From NCBI RefSeq assembly GCF_000333015.1, contig NZ_BANT01000002.1, forward strand, positions 62,001 to 126,000: 64,000 bases of DNA. Reading direction: 5' to 3'. Both the position numbers and the translations under genes were made by a program. Of this stretch, positions 1 through 8,492 are shown piece by piece (the stretch's first letter is position 1; each line of letters starts with the position of its first letter). The DNA is from Gordonia hirsuta DSM 44140 = NBRC 16056 (lineage in GTDB: Bacteria > Actinomycetota > Actinomycetes > Mycobacteriales > Mycobacteriaceae). Under the pieces are notes generated by a model, which ran no database searches, had not been told where the DNA came from, and saw only the letters and a list, made by a program, of their open reading frames with translations.

Positions 1-87
1 CAGCCGCCGCATGGTCAGGTCAGCCAAGCTGTGCTCGGTCAGGATGCCGCGTGCGGCGGCCAGGATCTCCGACCGGGTATCACTCAC
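1..87 (-). CDS. TetR-family transcriptional regulator, N-terminal fragment (runs off the window)
   Basis: Only the first 29 codons are inside the window, read leftwards from a GTG at 85-87. They translate to MSDTRSEILAAARGIL followed by TEHSLADLTMRRL, the opening of a TetR DNA-binding domain (helix 1 and the start of helix 2). A minus-strand TAGGGT (99 to 94) lies six bases before the GTG, which suggests a leaderless transcript and supports the start. The gene is divergent from an alpha/beta hydrolase, and a perfect inverted repeat lies between them, so it probably represses itself and that hydrolase. It lies one gene from the biotin operon, but nothing visible makes it the biotin repressor BioQ. 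Ligand unknown. Confidence 0.75.
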   Translation of the reverse strand, partial: MSDTRSEILAAARGILTEHSLADLTMRRL

Positions 88-146
88 GGCCCCACCCTAT
101 CGGCGGACGGGTCGGCCGGGACGGGACATCGGGACGGACTCCTGGA

Positions 147-160
147 TGTGACGTGTCACA
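147..160. promoter_or_regulatory. Palindromic operator between the TetR gene and the hydrolase
   Basis: TGTGAC-GT-GTCACA is a perfect inverted repeat with 6-bp arms and a 2-bp centre, placed between two divergent genes and upstream of the hydrolase ribosome-binding site. TetR regulators usually bind such sites in the shared promoter region. That the neighbouring TetR is the binder is inference from position. Confidence 0.6.
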
Positions 161-202
161 CTGATGGGCACCGCCCGACCCGATATGCAGGAGGACACGT
201 CC

Positions 203-1081
203 GTGACCATCGAATACGCCGACAACGGTGACATCAGACTCGCCTACGAGAGCTTCGGTTCGGCCGACGATCCGGTGATTCTGCTGGTGATGGGGTTGGG
301 GACCCAGATGCTGGCGTGGGATGAGGCGTTCTGTGCACTGCTGGTCGATGGCGGGTACCGCGTGGTGCGGATGGACAACCGCGACATCGGGCTCTCGACG
401 CATCTGGACGCTGCAGGCCTGCCGGATATGACCCCGATGCAGTCCGGTGGCCTGCTGACCGATGCCAAATACCTGCTCAGCGATATGGCCCAGGACGCGG
501 TGGCGGTGGTCGATACGCTCGGCGTCGACGCAGTCCACGTGGTCGGCGGATCGATGGGCGGGATGATCGCCCAGGAGTTCGCGCTGAACCACCCCGACCG
601 GACCCGCAGCTTGACCTCTATCTTCTCCACTCCGGCTCCGCGGATCGGCAGCCCCACCCGCGAGGCGATGGCGGCGCTGATGCTGCCGCCGGCCCGCAGT
701 GAGGACGAGGCGGCCGATCGGGCTGTCGCGATGTACCGCGTCGTCGGATCGCCGGGATACCCCCTCGACGAGCAATCGCTGCGCGAGCGGTCCCGGCAGG
801 CCTACCGGCGCGGGGACGATCCGGCCGGCACCGCCCGCCAACTCGCGGCGATCCATGCCTCCGGTGATCGGACCGAGCGGCTGGCGGCGCTGACGGTGCC
901 GACCCTGGTGCTGCACGGCCAGGACGATCCGCTGGTGCGGCTCAGCGGAGGAGAGGCCACCGCCGCGGCCGTGCCCGGGGCCACGCTGGTCACCTATCCC
1001 GGCATGGGGCATGACCTTCCGCGTGAGCTGTGGCCCGCGGTGACCGCCGAGATCCTGGCGCTGGCAGACTCCACGCGCTGA
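203..1081 (+). CDS. Alpha/beta hydrolase
   Basis: 292 residues with a complete alpha/beta-hydrolase fold pattern: early GLGTQ oxyanion region (about 31-35), the DNRDIGLST motif typical of the family, nucleophile elbow GGSMGG with Ser117, Asp241 or Asp242 in HGQDD, and His270 in GMGHD. A cytoplasmic esterase or lipase-type enzyme is likely; the substrate cannot be read from sequence. GTG 203 is chosen because GCAGGAGG sits eight bases before it; in-frame ATGs at 164 and 185 lack such a site. It faces a TetR gene across a palindrome, so expression is probably ligand-induced. It lies directly before the biotin operon, so a pimeloyl-ester hydrolase role (BioH-like) is possible, but its separate operator argues against simple membership of that operon. 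Confidence 0.85.
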   Translation: MTIEYADNGDIRLAYESFGSADDPVILLVMGLGTQMLAWDEAFCALLVDGGYRVVRMDNRDIGLSTHLDAAGLPDMTPMQSGGLLTDAKYLLSDMAQDAVAVVDTLGVDAVHVVGGSMGGMIAQEFALNHPDRTRSLTSIFSTPAPRIGSPTREAMAALMLPPARSEDEAADRAVAMYRVVGSPGYPLDEQSLRERSRQAYRRGDDPAGTARQLAAIHASGDRTERLAALTVPTLVLHGQDDPLVRLSGGEATAAAVPGATLVTYPGMGHDLPRELWPAVTAEILALADSTR

Positions 1082-1128
1082 CCGGTCGCGGGTACGCCCC
1101 GGCCGCACTCTTCCCGTCGCACAGCACG

Positions 1129-1167
1129 CTCCTGTACGCCGTACAGGAGGCTCCTGTACGGTGTTCA
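1129..1167. promoter_or_regulatory. Tandem BioQ-like operators upstream of bioA
   Basis: Two copies of TGTAC-N3-GT[A/T]CA lie 22 bp apart. The first, inside a perfect 21-bp inverted repeat (1129-1149, arms CTCCTGTAC and GTACAGGAG around GCC), has its core at 1133-1145. The second is at 1155-1167 (TGTAC-GGT-GTTCA). The actinobacterial biotin repressor BioQ is known to bind TGAAC-N3-GTTAC-like sites, and the second copy read on the other strand is TGAAC-ACC-GTACA, close to that. A possible minus-10 (TACGGT, 1157-1162) lies within the second site, so binding would block bioA transcription. Confidence 0.7.
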
Positions 1168-1200
1168 AGACAGCTGAGCAGTGTGGGAAGGAGACCGGTG

Positions 1201-2520
1201 GTGGAGGCCGCGGAAATCAGCCGGATCGATGCCGCGCACGTCTGGCATCCGTACGGTGGCTTCCCGTCGTCGACCACTCCTCGGGTGGTGACCGCCTGTC
1301 GCGGTGTCCGGCTGACCCTGGCCGACGGCACCGAACTGATCGACGGCATGAGTTCGTGGTGGGCGGCGGTGCACGGTTACGCCCACCCGGTCCTGGACGC
1401 GGCGGTGCGCGAGCAGCTGGGCGCGATGGCTCACGTGATGTTCGGCGGACTGACCCACGAGCCGGCGGCCGCTTTGGCGGCGCTGCTGGTCGAGTTGACA
1501 CCGGAGCCGCTGAGCAAGGTCTTCTTCGCCGATTCTGGTTCGGTCTCGGTCGAGGTGGCCGTCAAGATGGCTGTCCAGTACCAGCGCAGTCGTGGCCGGC
1601 CGGCCAAACACCGGCTGCTGACCTGGCGGGGCGGCTATCACGGCGACACGCTGGCGCCGATGAGTGTGTGCGACCCCGACGGCGGAATGCACGCCATGTG
1701 GCGCGGTGTGCTGCCCGAGCAGGTGTTCGTCGAGGCGCCGCCGCCGGTGGACTGCGCGCACGGCGAAGCGGCCGCCTACGTGCGCATGCTCGAGACGGTG
1801 CTGGCCGACCGCCACGGCGAACTCGCCGCGGTGATCGTCGAGCCGGTGGTGCAGGGTGCCGGTGGAATGCGGTTTCATCCTCCACAGCTGATCGCCGATC
1901 TGCGCAGGTTGTGCGACACCTACGATGTGCTGCTGATCTGCGATGAGATCGCCACCGGATTCGGGCGCACCGGAGAACTGTTCGCCGTGGACCACGCCGG
2001 CATCAGCCCGGACATCCTGTGCGTGGGCAAGGCACTGACCGGCGGCTACCTCACGCTGGCCGCCACGATCACCACCGACGAGATCGCCGCGGTGATCAGC
2101 GCCGGCGAGGCCGGAGGCCTGGCACACGGACCCACCTTCATGGCCAATCCGCTGGCCTGCGCGGTGGCACGGGCCTCGCTGGGCCTGCTCGCCGACGGTG
2201 CCTGGCGCGCCCAGGTGGCCATGATCGGCCGGCGGCTGGAACGGGGCCTGGCACCGCTGCGCGCGGTGGCCGGTATCGCTCAGGTCCGCAGCTTCGGGGC
2301 CATCGGTGTGATCGAGCTGGATCGACCCGTCGACATGGTCGCAGCCACCGACGCCGCCGCGGCCGGGGGCGTGTGGCTGCGGCCCTTCGGGGACCTGATC
2401 TACGCCATGCCGCCCTATATCTGCACTCCCGCCGAGGTCGACGCCATCGCGGCGGCGATGGGTGCGGCCGCGCGGGCGAGCCTGGCCGCCGATCGGGCCA
2501 CCGGACGGGTGAGCGCATGA
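1201..2520 (+). CDS. bioA: Adenosylmethionine-8-amino-7-oxononanoate aminotransferase
   Basis: BioA converts 7-keto-8-aminopelargonate to 7,8-diaminopelargonate using S-adenosylmethionine as amino donor, the antepenultimate step of biotin synthesis. The 439-residue protein opens with AAHVWHPY, has the class-III aminotransferase signature, [12 protein letters not shown] before the cofactor lysine, and the PLP lysine at about residue 277 (CVGKALTGG). GTG 1201 or the adjacent GTG 1198 is the start; GGAAGGAGA at 1186-1194 serves either, with better spacing to 1201. It is the first gene of bioA-bioF-bioD-bioB, and bioF overlaps its stop codon (ATGA). Two BioQ-like operators just upstream imply repression when biotin is plentiful. 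Confidence 0.96.
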   Translation: MEAAEISRIDAAHVWHPYGGFPSSTTPRVVTACRGVRLTLADGTELIDGMSSWWAAVHGYAHPVLDAAVREQLGAMAHVMFGGLTHEPAAALAALLVELTPEPLSKVFFADSGSVSVEVAVKMAVQYQRSRGRPAKHRLLTWRGGYHGDTLAPMSVCDPDGGMHAMWRGVLPEQVFVEAPPPVDCAHGEAAAYVRMLETVLADRHGELAAVIVEPVVQGAGGMRFHPPQLIADLRRLCDTYDVLLICDEIATGFGRTGELFAVDHAGISPDILCVGKALTGGYLTLAATITTDEIAAVISAGEAGGLAHGPTFMANPLACAVARASLGLLADGAWRAQVAMIGRRLERGLAPLRAVAGIAQVRSFGAIGVIELDRPVDMVAATDAAAAGGVWLRPFGDLIYAMPPYICTPAEVDAIAAAMGAAARASLAADRATGRVSA

Positions 2521-3731
2521 CCGCCGTCTATCCGTCCGTCGAGCAGCAGACCGCGCCGGCCGATGCCGGGCGCACCGATCCGCTGGCCTGGCTGGCTGCC
2601 GAAACCGCGGCGACCGCCGCCGCCGGACTGCACCGTGCGCCGATCGCGCGCCGATGCGACGGTCCGGCAGGTGACCGCTCGCAGCAGGGGCTGGTCGACG
2701 TCGCCTCCAACGACTATCTGGGATTGTCGACGCATCCGGAGGTGATCGCGGCCGGACAAGGCGCCCTGGCGCGCTGGGGCGCCGGATCGACCTCTTCGCG
2801 GCTGGTGGTGGGGACCACCCAGGCCCACCTGGACTTCGAAGATGCTCTCGCCGACTTTCTCGGTACCCCGGCCGCGCTGCTGTTCTCCTCGGGATACCTG
2901 GCCAACGTCGGTGCGATCACCGCCCTGGCCGGGAGCGAGGATCTGATCGTCAGTGACGGCGGGTCCCACGCCTCCCTGATCGACGGCTGCCGGCTGTCGC
3001 GGGCGCAGGTGGTGGTGGTACCGCGCGGTGACGTGCAGGCCGTTCGCGCCGCGCTGGCCGGCCACGCACGACGCCGCGCCCTGGTGGTCACCGACTCGAT
3101 CTACAGCATCGACGGCCGCTGTGCGCCGATCGCCGAACTGTACGACGCCGCACAGGATTTCGGAGCGACCCTGCTGGTCGACGAGGCGCACGCCCTCGGC
3201 GTGCGCGGACCCGGCGGTCGCGGCGTGGTCGCCGAGGCAGGACTGTCCGGGGCGCCCGGACTGGTGGTGACCACCGTGGCCTCGAAATCGTTGGGCGCCC
3301 AGGGCGGCATCGTGGCCGGGCCGGCCCTGTTGCGCGAGCATCTGATCGATCGCGCCCGCAGCTTCATCTTCGATACCGGACTCAACCCGGCCGCCGTCGG
3401 CGCTGCACACCGGGCCCTGGAGATCCTGCGCGCCGACCCCGGGCTGCCGCAGCGCCTGCGCGCATCGGCGGATCTCTTTGCCCGGGCCGCCGGAGCCGAA
3501 GTCTCCGAATCCGCGGTGGTCTCGCTGATCGTCGGCGATCCGGCCGCGGCCGTAGCCGCCGCCCAATACTGCCGCGACCGGGGCATCCTGGTGGGCTGTT
3601 TCCGTCCGCCGTCGGTCCCCGCGGGCACCTCGAGGCTGCGGGTCACGGTGCGCGCCGATCTATCGGCCGCCGAGCTGACTCGGGTGGCAGAGGTGGTCGA
3701 TACGGCACTGCGGCGGGTGGGTGCGCGATGA
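2517..3731 (+). CDS. bioF: 8-amino-7-oxononanoate synthase
   Basis: BioF is the PLP enzyme that condenses a pimeloyl thioester with L-alanine to give 7-keto-8-aminopelargonate. The 404 residues show the alpha-oxoamine synthase pattern: NDYLGLS near the N-terminus, [12 protein letters not shown], the [14 protein letters not shown] aspartate/histidine motif and the PLP lysine at residue 257 in [11 protein letters not shown]. Start ATG 2517 overlaps the bioA stop by ATGA and needs no separate ribosome-binding site, so it is translationally coupled. It lies in the usual actinobacterial order bioA-bioF-bioD. Length is ordinary for the family. There is no bioC or bioH here, so the origin of the pimeloyl chain is encoded elsewhere. 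Confidence 0.96.
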   Translation: MTAVYPSVEQQTAPADAGRTDPLAWLAAETAATAAAGLHRAPIARRCDGPAGDRSQQGLVDVASNDYLGLSTHPEVIAAGQGALARWGAGSTSSRLVVGTTQAHLDFEDALADFLGTPAALLFSSGYLANVGAITALAGSEDLIVSDGGSHASLIDGCRLSRAQVVVVPRGDVQAVRAALAGHARRRALVVTDSIYSIDGRCAPIAELYDAAQDFGATLLVDEAHALGVRGPGGRGVVAEAGLSGAPGLVVTTVASKSLGAQGGIVAGPALLREHLIDRARSFIFDTGLNPAAVGAAHRALEILRADPGLPQRLRASADLFARAAGAEVSESAVVSLIVGDPAAAVAAAQYCRDRGILVGCFRPPSVPAGTSRLRVTVRADLSAAELTRVAEVVDTALRRVGAR

Positions 3732-4450
3732 GCGACGGCGTTCTGGTGGTGACCGGAACTTCGACCGGTGTCGGCAAGACGGTGGCGGTGGCCGCGCTGG
3801 CGGCTGCGGCTGCGTCGGCCGGGGCCCGGGTCGCGGTGGTCAAACCCGCACAGACCGGCGTCGGTCCGCGGGAGCCGGGTGATCTGGCCGCGATCGCCGC
3901 ACTGGTCGGTGACCTGCCGGCTGCCGAGATCGTCCGCTACCGCGAACCGCTGGCGCCGGAGACGGCCGCGCGCCGCGAGGGCTCGTCGTTCCTACGGCTC
4001 GAGCAGGTCCGCCGGACCGTCGATCAGATGCGCGCCCAGGCCGACCTGGTGCTGATCGAAGGCGCCGGCGGTGTGCTGGTGCGATTGGCCCCGGAGCTGA
4101 CGGTGCTGGAGCTGGCCGGGGCGCTCGGCGCGCAGGTGGCGGTGGTGACCGATCCCGGCCTGGGCACCCTGAACCACACCGAACTGACCGTGGCGGCGCT
4201 GCGGGCCGCCGGCCGGGACGTCGCCGGCCTGATCATCGGCAGCTGGCCCGAGGACCCCGATCTGGCGATGCGCTGTAACGCCGAGGATCTGCCGCGGCTC
4301 ACCGGCCTTCCGGTGCTGGCCACCCTGCCGGCCGGCGCCGGCGCTCTGCGCCCCGAAGACTTCCAGGCGGCGGCGCCGACCTGGTTCGCCCATCCCGTCG
4401 GCAGCCTGATCGCCGGCCGTTCCGTCCCGACCGAAGGAGAGATCCCATGA
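3728..4450 (+). CDS. bioD: ATP-dependent dethiobiotin synthetase
   Basis: BioD carboxylates 7,8-diaminopelargonate and closes the ureido ring in an ATP-dependent reaction giving dethiobiotin. The 240-residue protein begins with a strand and the P-loop GTSTGVGKT (residues 10-18), then VVKPAQTG, the [10 protein letters not shown] metal-site motif around residue 110, and [14 protein letters not shown]. This is a full-length monofunctional BioD. ATG 3728 overlaps the bioF stop, and its own stop overlaps the ATG of bioB, so bioF-bioD-bioB are tightly coupled. Confidence 0.96.
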   Translation: MSDGVLVVTGTSTGVGKTVAVAALAAAAASAGARVAVVKPAQTGVGPREPGDLAAIAALVGDLPAAEIVRYREPLAPETAARREGSSFLRLEQVRRTVDQMRAQADLVLIEGAGGVLVRLAPELTVLELAGALGAQVAVVTDPGLGTLNHTELTVAALRAAGRDVAGLIIGSWPEDPDLAMRCNAEDLPRLTGLPVLATLPAGAGALRPEDFQAAAPTWFAHPVGSLIAGRSVPTEGEIP

Positions 4451-5481
4451 CCACCACCGAAGCTCCGGTGACCACCGACCCGACCGCCCGCGACATCCTG
4501 GACGTGGCCCGCGAGCAGGTCCTCCAAGAGGGCCAGGCGCTGGGCTACGAACAGATCCTGCAGGTGCTGCAGCTGCCCGAAGGCCGGCTGCCGGAGCTGC
4601 TGGAGCTGGCGCACGACGTCCGGCTGCGCTGGTGCGGTCCGGAAGTCGAAGTCGAAGGCATCGTCTCGCTGAAGACGGGCGGCTGCCCGGAGGACTGCCA
4701 CTTCTGCAGCCAGTCCGGACTGTTCACCTCCCCGGTGCGCAGCGCCTGGATCGACATCCCGGCGCTGGTGGAGGCAGCTAAGCAGACCGCCAAGACCGGG
4801 GCCACCGAGTTCTGTATCGTCGCGGCCGTCCGCGGCCCCGATCAGCGGCTGATGGCGCAGGTCGCCGCCGGAATCGAGGCGATCCGCGCCGAAGTCGACA
4901 TCCAGATCGCCGCCAGTCTGGGCATGCTCACCCAGGAGCAGGTGGACCAGCTGCGCGATATGGGGGTGCACCGCTACAACCACAACCTGGAGACCGCGCG
5001 CAGCCACTTCCCGAACGTGGTCACCACCCACACCTACGACGAACGCTGGAAGACCCTGTCGATGGTGCGCGAAGCCGGTATGGAGGTCTGCTGCGGCGGC
5101 ATCCTGGGGATGGGGGAGACGGTGGAGCAGCGCGCCGAGTTCGCCGCCGAACTGGCTGCCCTGGGACCCGACGAGGTTCCGCTGAACTTCCTCAACCCGC
5201 GCCCGGGCACCCCGTTCGGCGACCTGGACGTGCTGCCCCCGGCCGAGGCCCTCAAGTCCATCGCAGCCTTCCGGCTCGCCCTGCCGCGCACCATCCTGCG
5301 GTTCGCCGGGGGCCGGGAGATCACCCTGGGCGATCTGGGGGCCAAGCAGGGGATCCTCGGTGGCATCAACGCGGTGATCGTGGGGAACTATCTGACGACG
5401 CTGGGCCGGCCCGCCGAAGACGATCTGGATCTGCTCAACGATTTGAGCATGCCGATCAAGGCGCTCAACGACACCCTGTAA
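4447..5481 (+). CDS. bioB: Biotin synthase (radical SAM)
   Basis: BioB inserts sulfur into dethiobiotin to form biotin, using one [4Fe-4S] cluster to cleave S-adenosylmethionine and an auxiliary cluster as sulfur source. The radical-SAM triad is C80-x3-C84-x2-C87 (CPEDCHFC). Further on are YNHNLET and GGILGMGE, as in all BioB proteins. The protein is 344 residues, with a roughly 60-residue N-terminal extension before the radical-SAM core, usual for actinobacteria. ATG 4447 overlaps the bioD stop. Downstream, after a 100-bp gap, lies bsaP, known in mycobacteria as an auxiliary protein required for BioB activity. Confidence 0.97.
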   Translation: MTTTEAPVTTDPTARDILDVAREQVLQEGQALGYEQILQVLQLPEGRLPELLELAHDVRLRWCGPEVEVEGIVSLKTGGCPEDCHFCSQSGLFTSPVRSAWIDIPALVEAAKQTAKTGATEFCIVAAVRGPDQRLMAQVAAGIEAIRAEVDIQIAASLGMLTQEQVDQLRDMGVHRYNHNLETARSHFPNVVTTHTYDERWKTLSMVREAGMEVCCGGILGMGETVEQRAEFAAELAALGPDEVPLNFLNPRPGTPFGDLDVLPPAEALKSIAAFRLALPRTILRFAGGREITLGDLGAKQGILGGINAVIVGNYLTTLGRPAEDDLDLLNDLSMPIKALNDTL

Positions 5482-5581
5482 GCGCTCGGGCGCCGACCGG
5501 GCGGCCGGCAGAAGTCGGAGGGCCGCAGGTGCGGTCCGGGCGCCGGGGTAGCCTCGGTGACGCAAGCGAAGGAGAGCCTCG

Positions 5582-5818
5582 ATGATCACCGTGCCCGGGC
5601 CGCTGGAACAGCCGCTGCGTTACGGCGTGCACACCGGCCAGCCGTTGGAGATGCAGGCACCCGAGGCGATACCGGCCGCGGCGAAGCTGGGCCTGGAACC
5701 GCCGCGATTCTGCGGTCAGTGCGGGCGCCGGATGGTGGTGCAGGTGCGGCCGGACGGCTGGGCCGCGCGCTGCTCCCGGCACGGCACGGTCGATTCGGCG
5801 GATCTGGGGCGACGGTGA
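5582..5818 (+). CDS. bsaP: Biotin synthase auxiliary protein BsaP
   Basis: 78 residues with three cysteines and a histidine arranged as a small metal site: C44-x2-C47 (FCGQCGRRM) and C64-x2-H67 (CSRHG), separated by VVQVRPDGW. This pattern and the place directly behind bioB match the mycobacterial Rv1590-type protein, reported as an auxiliary protein that BioB needs to make biotin, probably by supporting its iron-sulfur cluster. ATG 5582 is preceded by GCGAAGGAGAG. Its stop codon overlaps the GTG of the next membrane protein gene. I recognise the family from the motif and the context; the mechanism is taken from general knowledge, not from the sequence. Confidence 0.85.
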   Translation: MITVPGPLEQPLRYGVHTGQPLEMQAPEAIPAAAKLGLEPPRFCGQCGRRMVVQVRPDGWAARCSRHGTVDSADLGRR

Positions 5819-6612
5819 CCGGGGTGGAGTCCGGCAGGTCGCCGACGGGCCTGGAGTCCGCGGCCCCGCGCCGCCGCCGGCAGCCCTACGGGGTGCTGAT
5901 CGGACTGGCCGTGCTGGGTGCGCTGGGCGGGGTGCTGTGGGCGTTCCTGGTGCCCACCGCCCAGGTCCGGGTGACCGCCGACGGGTCGGTGAGTCTGCCG
6001 CCGGCGCAACTGGCGCGACTGTTCGACGGGGTGGCGATCTTTGCGCTGCTGGCCTTCGGTCTGGGGCTGATCTGCGGGGCCGTGATCTGGTTCGCCCATC
6101 GGCAGGTGCGCGGCTGGTTCGGTCTGCTGACGGCCGTGGTGATGGCGCTGTTGTCGTCGTCGATCGCGATGGACGTGGGCCTGCGCGTGGCGCGGGCCCG
6201 CTATTCGGCGGACGACCCGTCCGCGCCGGGGGTCCGGCACCTGTTACCGGATCTGTGGCTCGAGGGTGCCGGCTGGAACTCCATGCCTGCGCCGTGGCTG
6301 CTGCTGACCTGTGCCCCGGGTCTGGCCGCACTGACCTACCTGATCCTGGCGGTGTCGGCCGCTGATACCGCGTGGCTGCGCGATGACGAACCGATGAGCG
6401 GACCGCCGCCGGAGGAGACTGCCGCGGTACCGGCGGACTGGACCTATCCGGGTGCTGCTCCAGGCCCGGCGATGCCGCCGCCGATGACGCCGATGCCGCC
6501 GCCGAGCGATCCGGCCGAACGGGCGGTCTGGGGCCCGCCGACGCCTGCCGGATCCCACCCGGTCACCGAGCCGGTCACGGAGGCGGACGAAGAGTGGCGA
6601 ACTCGTCGGTAA
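5815..6612 (+). CDS. DUF2567 family membrane protein
   Basis: 265 residues with a short basic N-terminus (PRRRRQPYG), then about four hydrophobic segments (roughly residues 24-45, 72-96, 105-125 and 160-185), and a proline- and acidic-rich cytoplasmic tail containing several MPPP-type repeats. This is the conserved membrane protein that follows bsaP in mycobacteria (DUF2567); no function is known. GTG 5815 overlaps the bsaP stop as GTGA, so it is translated with the biotin operon. Its last 38 bases overlap, tail to tail, the end of the convergent nrtR gene. Confidence 0.7.
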   Translation: MTGVESGRSPTGLESAAPRRRRQPYGVLIGLAVLGALGGVLWAFLVPTAQVRVTADGSVSLPPAQLARLFDGVAIFALLAFGLGLICGAVIWFAHRQVRGWFGLLTAVVMALLSSSIAMDVGLRVARARYSADDPSAPGVRHLLPDLWLEGAGWNSMPAPWLLLTCAPGLAALTYLILAVSAADTAWLRDDEPMSGPPPEETAAVPADWTYPGAAPGPAMPPPMTPMPPPSDPAERAVWGPPTPAGSHPVTEPVTEADEEWRTRR

Positions 6613-7282
6613 CCACCAACTCGTCGTCGGCGAAGGTGTAGAGCGCCGGCGGACGCCCGCCGCTGCGGCCGGTGCGGCCGACGGTGCCGGTAGAGACCAC
6701 CACACCGCGGCGGGAGAGCACCCGCAGCAGATTCGTCGCATCGACGTGATGGCCGAGGGCGGCGGTGTAGATCTCGGAGAGCTCGGACATGGCGAACCGT
6801 TCCGGAGCCAGCGCGAACGCCAGATTCGTGTACGACAGCTTCCCCGCCAGCCGGCCCCGGGCCAGCTCGATCACCTCGGCGTGGTCGTAAACCAGCGCGG
6901 GGAGGGCATCGACGTCGAACCAAGCGGCGGTGGCGGCCGGATCGGCCGGCACATCGCGCGGGACCAGCCCGAGGTAGGTCGAGGCGATGGTGCGTTCCCG
7001 AGGTACCCGGTCCGGCGCCGAGAGCACTGCGAGCTGCTCCAGATGTGCGATCCGGGTCAGACCGGCCTGGGCGCCCAGATGCCGGCGCGCCGCAGCGGCC
7101 AGCGACTCCCGTTCCCCGATGTCACCGCCGGGGAGCGACCAGGTGGAGCCGCCCGGTGAGTGGTCCGGATCACCCGTCTGCTGCAATAGCACCTGCAGGG
7201 TGGGGCGCTGATCGGTCTCCGAACCTAGTTCGCCGACCTGAAAGACCGCGCTGAGCACCTCGACGGGAATGGACGTGGCCAT
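6575..7282 (-). CDS. nrtR: NrtR/NdnR-type NAD biosynthesis repressor (Nudix + winged helix)
   Basis: 235 residues. The N-terminal two thirds is a Nudix-like domain (starts MATSIPVEVLSAV; a degenerate Nudix box around WSLPGGDIGERESLAAAARRHL), followed by a winged-helix end (LRVLSRRGVV, then TGRSGGRPPALYTF). This architecture is that of NrtR, which senses NAD metabolites through the Nudix domain and represses NAD genes. In Corynebacterium glutamicum the equivalent is NdnR, next to nadA-nadC. The start at 7282 is fixed by a minus-10 TAGACT seven bases upstream, giving a leaderless mRNA. Degenerate catalytic glutamates suggest a sensor rather than an enzyme. It is divergent from nadA across a perfect palindrome. 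The last 38 bases overlap the convergent DUF2567 gene. Confidence 0.88.
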   Translation of the reverse strand: MATSIPVEVLSAVFQVGELGSETDQRPTLQVLLQQTGDPDHSPGGSTWSLPGGDIGERESLAAAARRHLGAQAGLTRIAHLEQLAVLSAPDRVPRERTIASTYLGLVPRDVPADPAATAAWFDVDALPALVYDHAEVIELARGRLAGKLSYTNLAFALAPERFAMSELSEIYTAALGHHVDATNLLRVLSRRGVVVSTGTVGRTGRSGGRPPALYTFADDELVVTDEFATLRPPP

Positions 7283-7289
7283 GGGCGTG

Positions 7290-7295
7290 AGTCTA
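7290..7295 (-). promoter_or_regulatory. Minus-10 box of nrtR (leaderless)
   Basis: On the minus strand TAGACT ends seven bases before the ATG of nrtR, the spacing expected when transcription begins at the start codon. There is no purine-rich ribosome-binding site in between. Confidence 0.55.
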
Positions 7296-7336
7296 GGCGA
7301 CCGGTCCGGCGGGAATGCGTCGGCGGCGACCGGTGT

Positions 7337-7375
7337 TACGATGACTGCATGAGTTTTCGACCGACGGTCGAAAAC
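7337..7375 (+). promoter_or_regulatory. nadA promoter with NrtR operator
   Basis: TACGAT at 7337-7342 is a good minus-10. Just after it lies a perfect 23-bp palindrome at 7353-7375: arms GTTTTCGACCG and CGGTCGAAAAC around a central A. It would cover the transcription start of nadA, so a bound repressor blocks initiation. Placement beside an NrtR/NdnR gene makes it the likely operator. A leader of about 75 bases follows before nadA. Confidence 0.8.
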
Positions 7376-7424
7376 CTGTGTCGGAGCCAGCCCGCTCCGC
7401 CAGACCCTGAGATGGGAGACAGCC

Positions 7425-8492
7425 ATGACCACAGTGGAGACCACCGTGCCCGAGATCACCCGGAGTGTGACCGATCTGGGCATGCCCGACCCGCGAGTCG
7501 AGATCCCGGCCGCCTACGGCGGTGTGGAGGCCGATGCGCAGTGGGCCGCGGAGATCAAGCGGCTGGCCAAGGCGCGCAATGCCGTCATCCTGGCGCACAA
7601 CTACCAGTTGCCGCCGATCCAGGACATCGCCGACTATGTGGGCGATTCGCTGGCCCTGTCCCGGATCGCGGCCGAGGTCGAGGCCGACGAGATCATCTTC
7701 TGCGGCGTGCACTTCATGGCCGAGACCGCGAAGATCCTGGCCCCGGAGAAGCGCGTGCTGATCCCGGACGAGCGTGCCGGTTGCTCCCTGGCCGACTCGA
7801 TCACCGCCGCGGATCTGCGCGAGTGGAAGGCCGATTACCCCGACGCCATGGTGGTCTCGTATGTGAACACCACCGCCGAGGTGAAGGCGCTGACCGACAT
7901 CTGCTGCACCTCGTCGAACGCGGTCGACGTGGTCGCCTCGATCGACCCGGACACCGAGGTGCTGTTCCTGCCGGACCAGTTCCTGGGAGCGCACGTCAAG
8001 CGTGAACTCGGCCGCGACAACATCCACATCTGGGCCGGCGAGTGCCACGTGCACGCCGGGATCAACGGCGACGAGCTGACCGAGCAGAGCGATAGCCACC
8101 CGGACGCGGATCTGTTCATCCATCCCGAATGCGGATGCGCCACCTCGGCGATCTACCTGGCGGGAGAGGGTGTGGTGCCCGAGGAGAAGGTGAAGATCCT
8201 GTCCACCGGCGGCATGATCGAGGCCGCTCGGGAGACCGATGCGAAGCAGGTCCTGGTCGCCACCGAGGTCGGCATGCTGCACCAGCTGCGCAAGGCCGCT
8301 CCGGATGTGGACTTCCAGCCGGTCAATCCGCGGGCGGCCTGCCCGTACATGAAGATGATCACCCCGGCCGCGCTGCTGCGCTGCCTCACCGAGGGCAAGG
8401 ACGAGGTCCTGGTGTCTCCCGAGACCGCCGAGCGGGCCCGGCTGTCGGTGCAGCGGATGATCTCCATCGGTAATCCCGGCAGTGGTGAATGA
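7425..8492 (+). CDS. nadA: Quinolinate synthase A
   Basis: NadA condenses iminoaspartate with dihydroxyacetone phosphate to quinolinate using a [4Fe-4S] cluster. The 355-residue protein carries the long-form NadA features: [23 protein letters not shown], the cysteine sites [22 protein letters not shown] and CPYMKM, and HPEC. ATG 7425 follows GATGGGAGACAGCC. The upstream palindrome implies control by NrtR. Its 3' end overlaps nadC by 11 bases. The enzyme that normally supplies iminoaspartate, NadB, is absent between nadA and nadC, unlike in M. tuberculosis. Confidence 0.97.
   Translation: MTTVETTVPEITRSVTDLGMPDPRVEIPAAYGGVEADAQWAAEIKRLAKARNAVILAHNYQLPPIQDIADYVGDSLALSRIAAEVEADEIIFCGVHFMAETAKILAPEKRVLIPDERAGCSLADSITAADLREWKADYPDAMVVSYVNTTAEVKALTDICCTSSNAVDVVASIDPDTEVLFLPDQFLGAHVKRELGRDNIHIWAGECHVHAGINGDELTEQSDSHPDADLFIHPECGCATSAIYLAGEGVVPEEKVKILSTGGMIEAARETDAKQVLVATEVGMLHQLRKAAPDVDFQPVNPRAACPYMKMITPAALLRCLTEGKDEVLVSPETAERARLSVQRMISIGNPGSGE

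Noticed and set aside
1-87. The TetR fragment as the biotin repressor BioQ
   Set aside because: Only 29 residues are visible, and the palindrome by its gene (TGTGAC-GT-GTCACA) differs from the BioQ-like sites before bioA.
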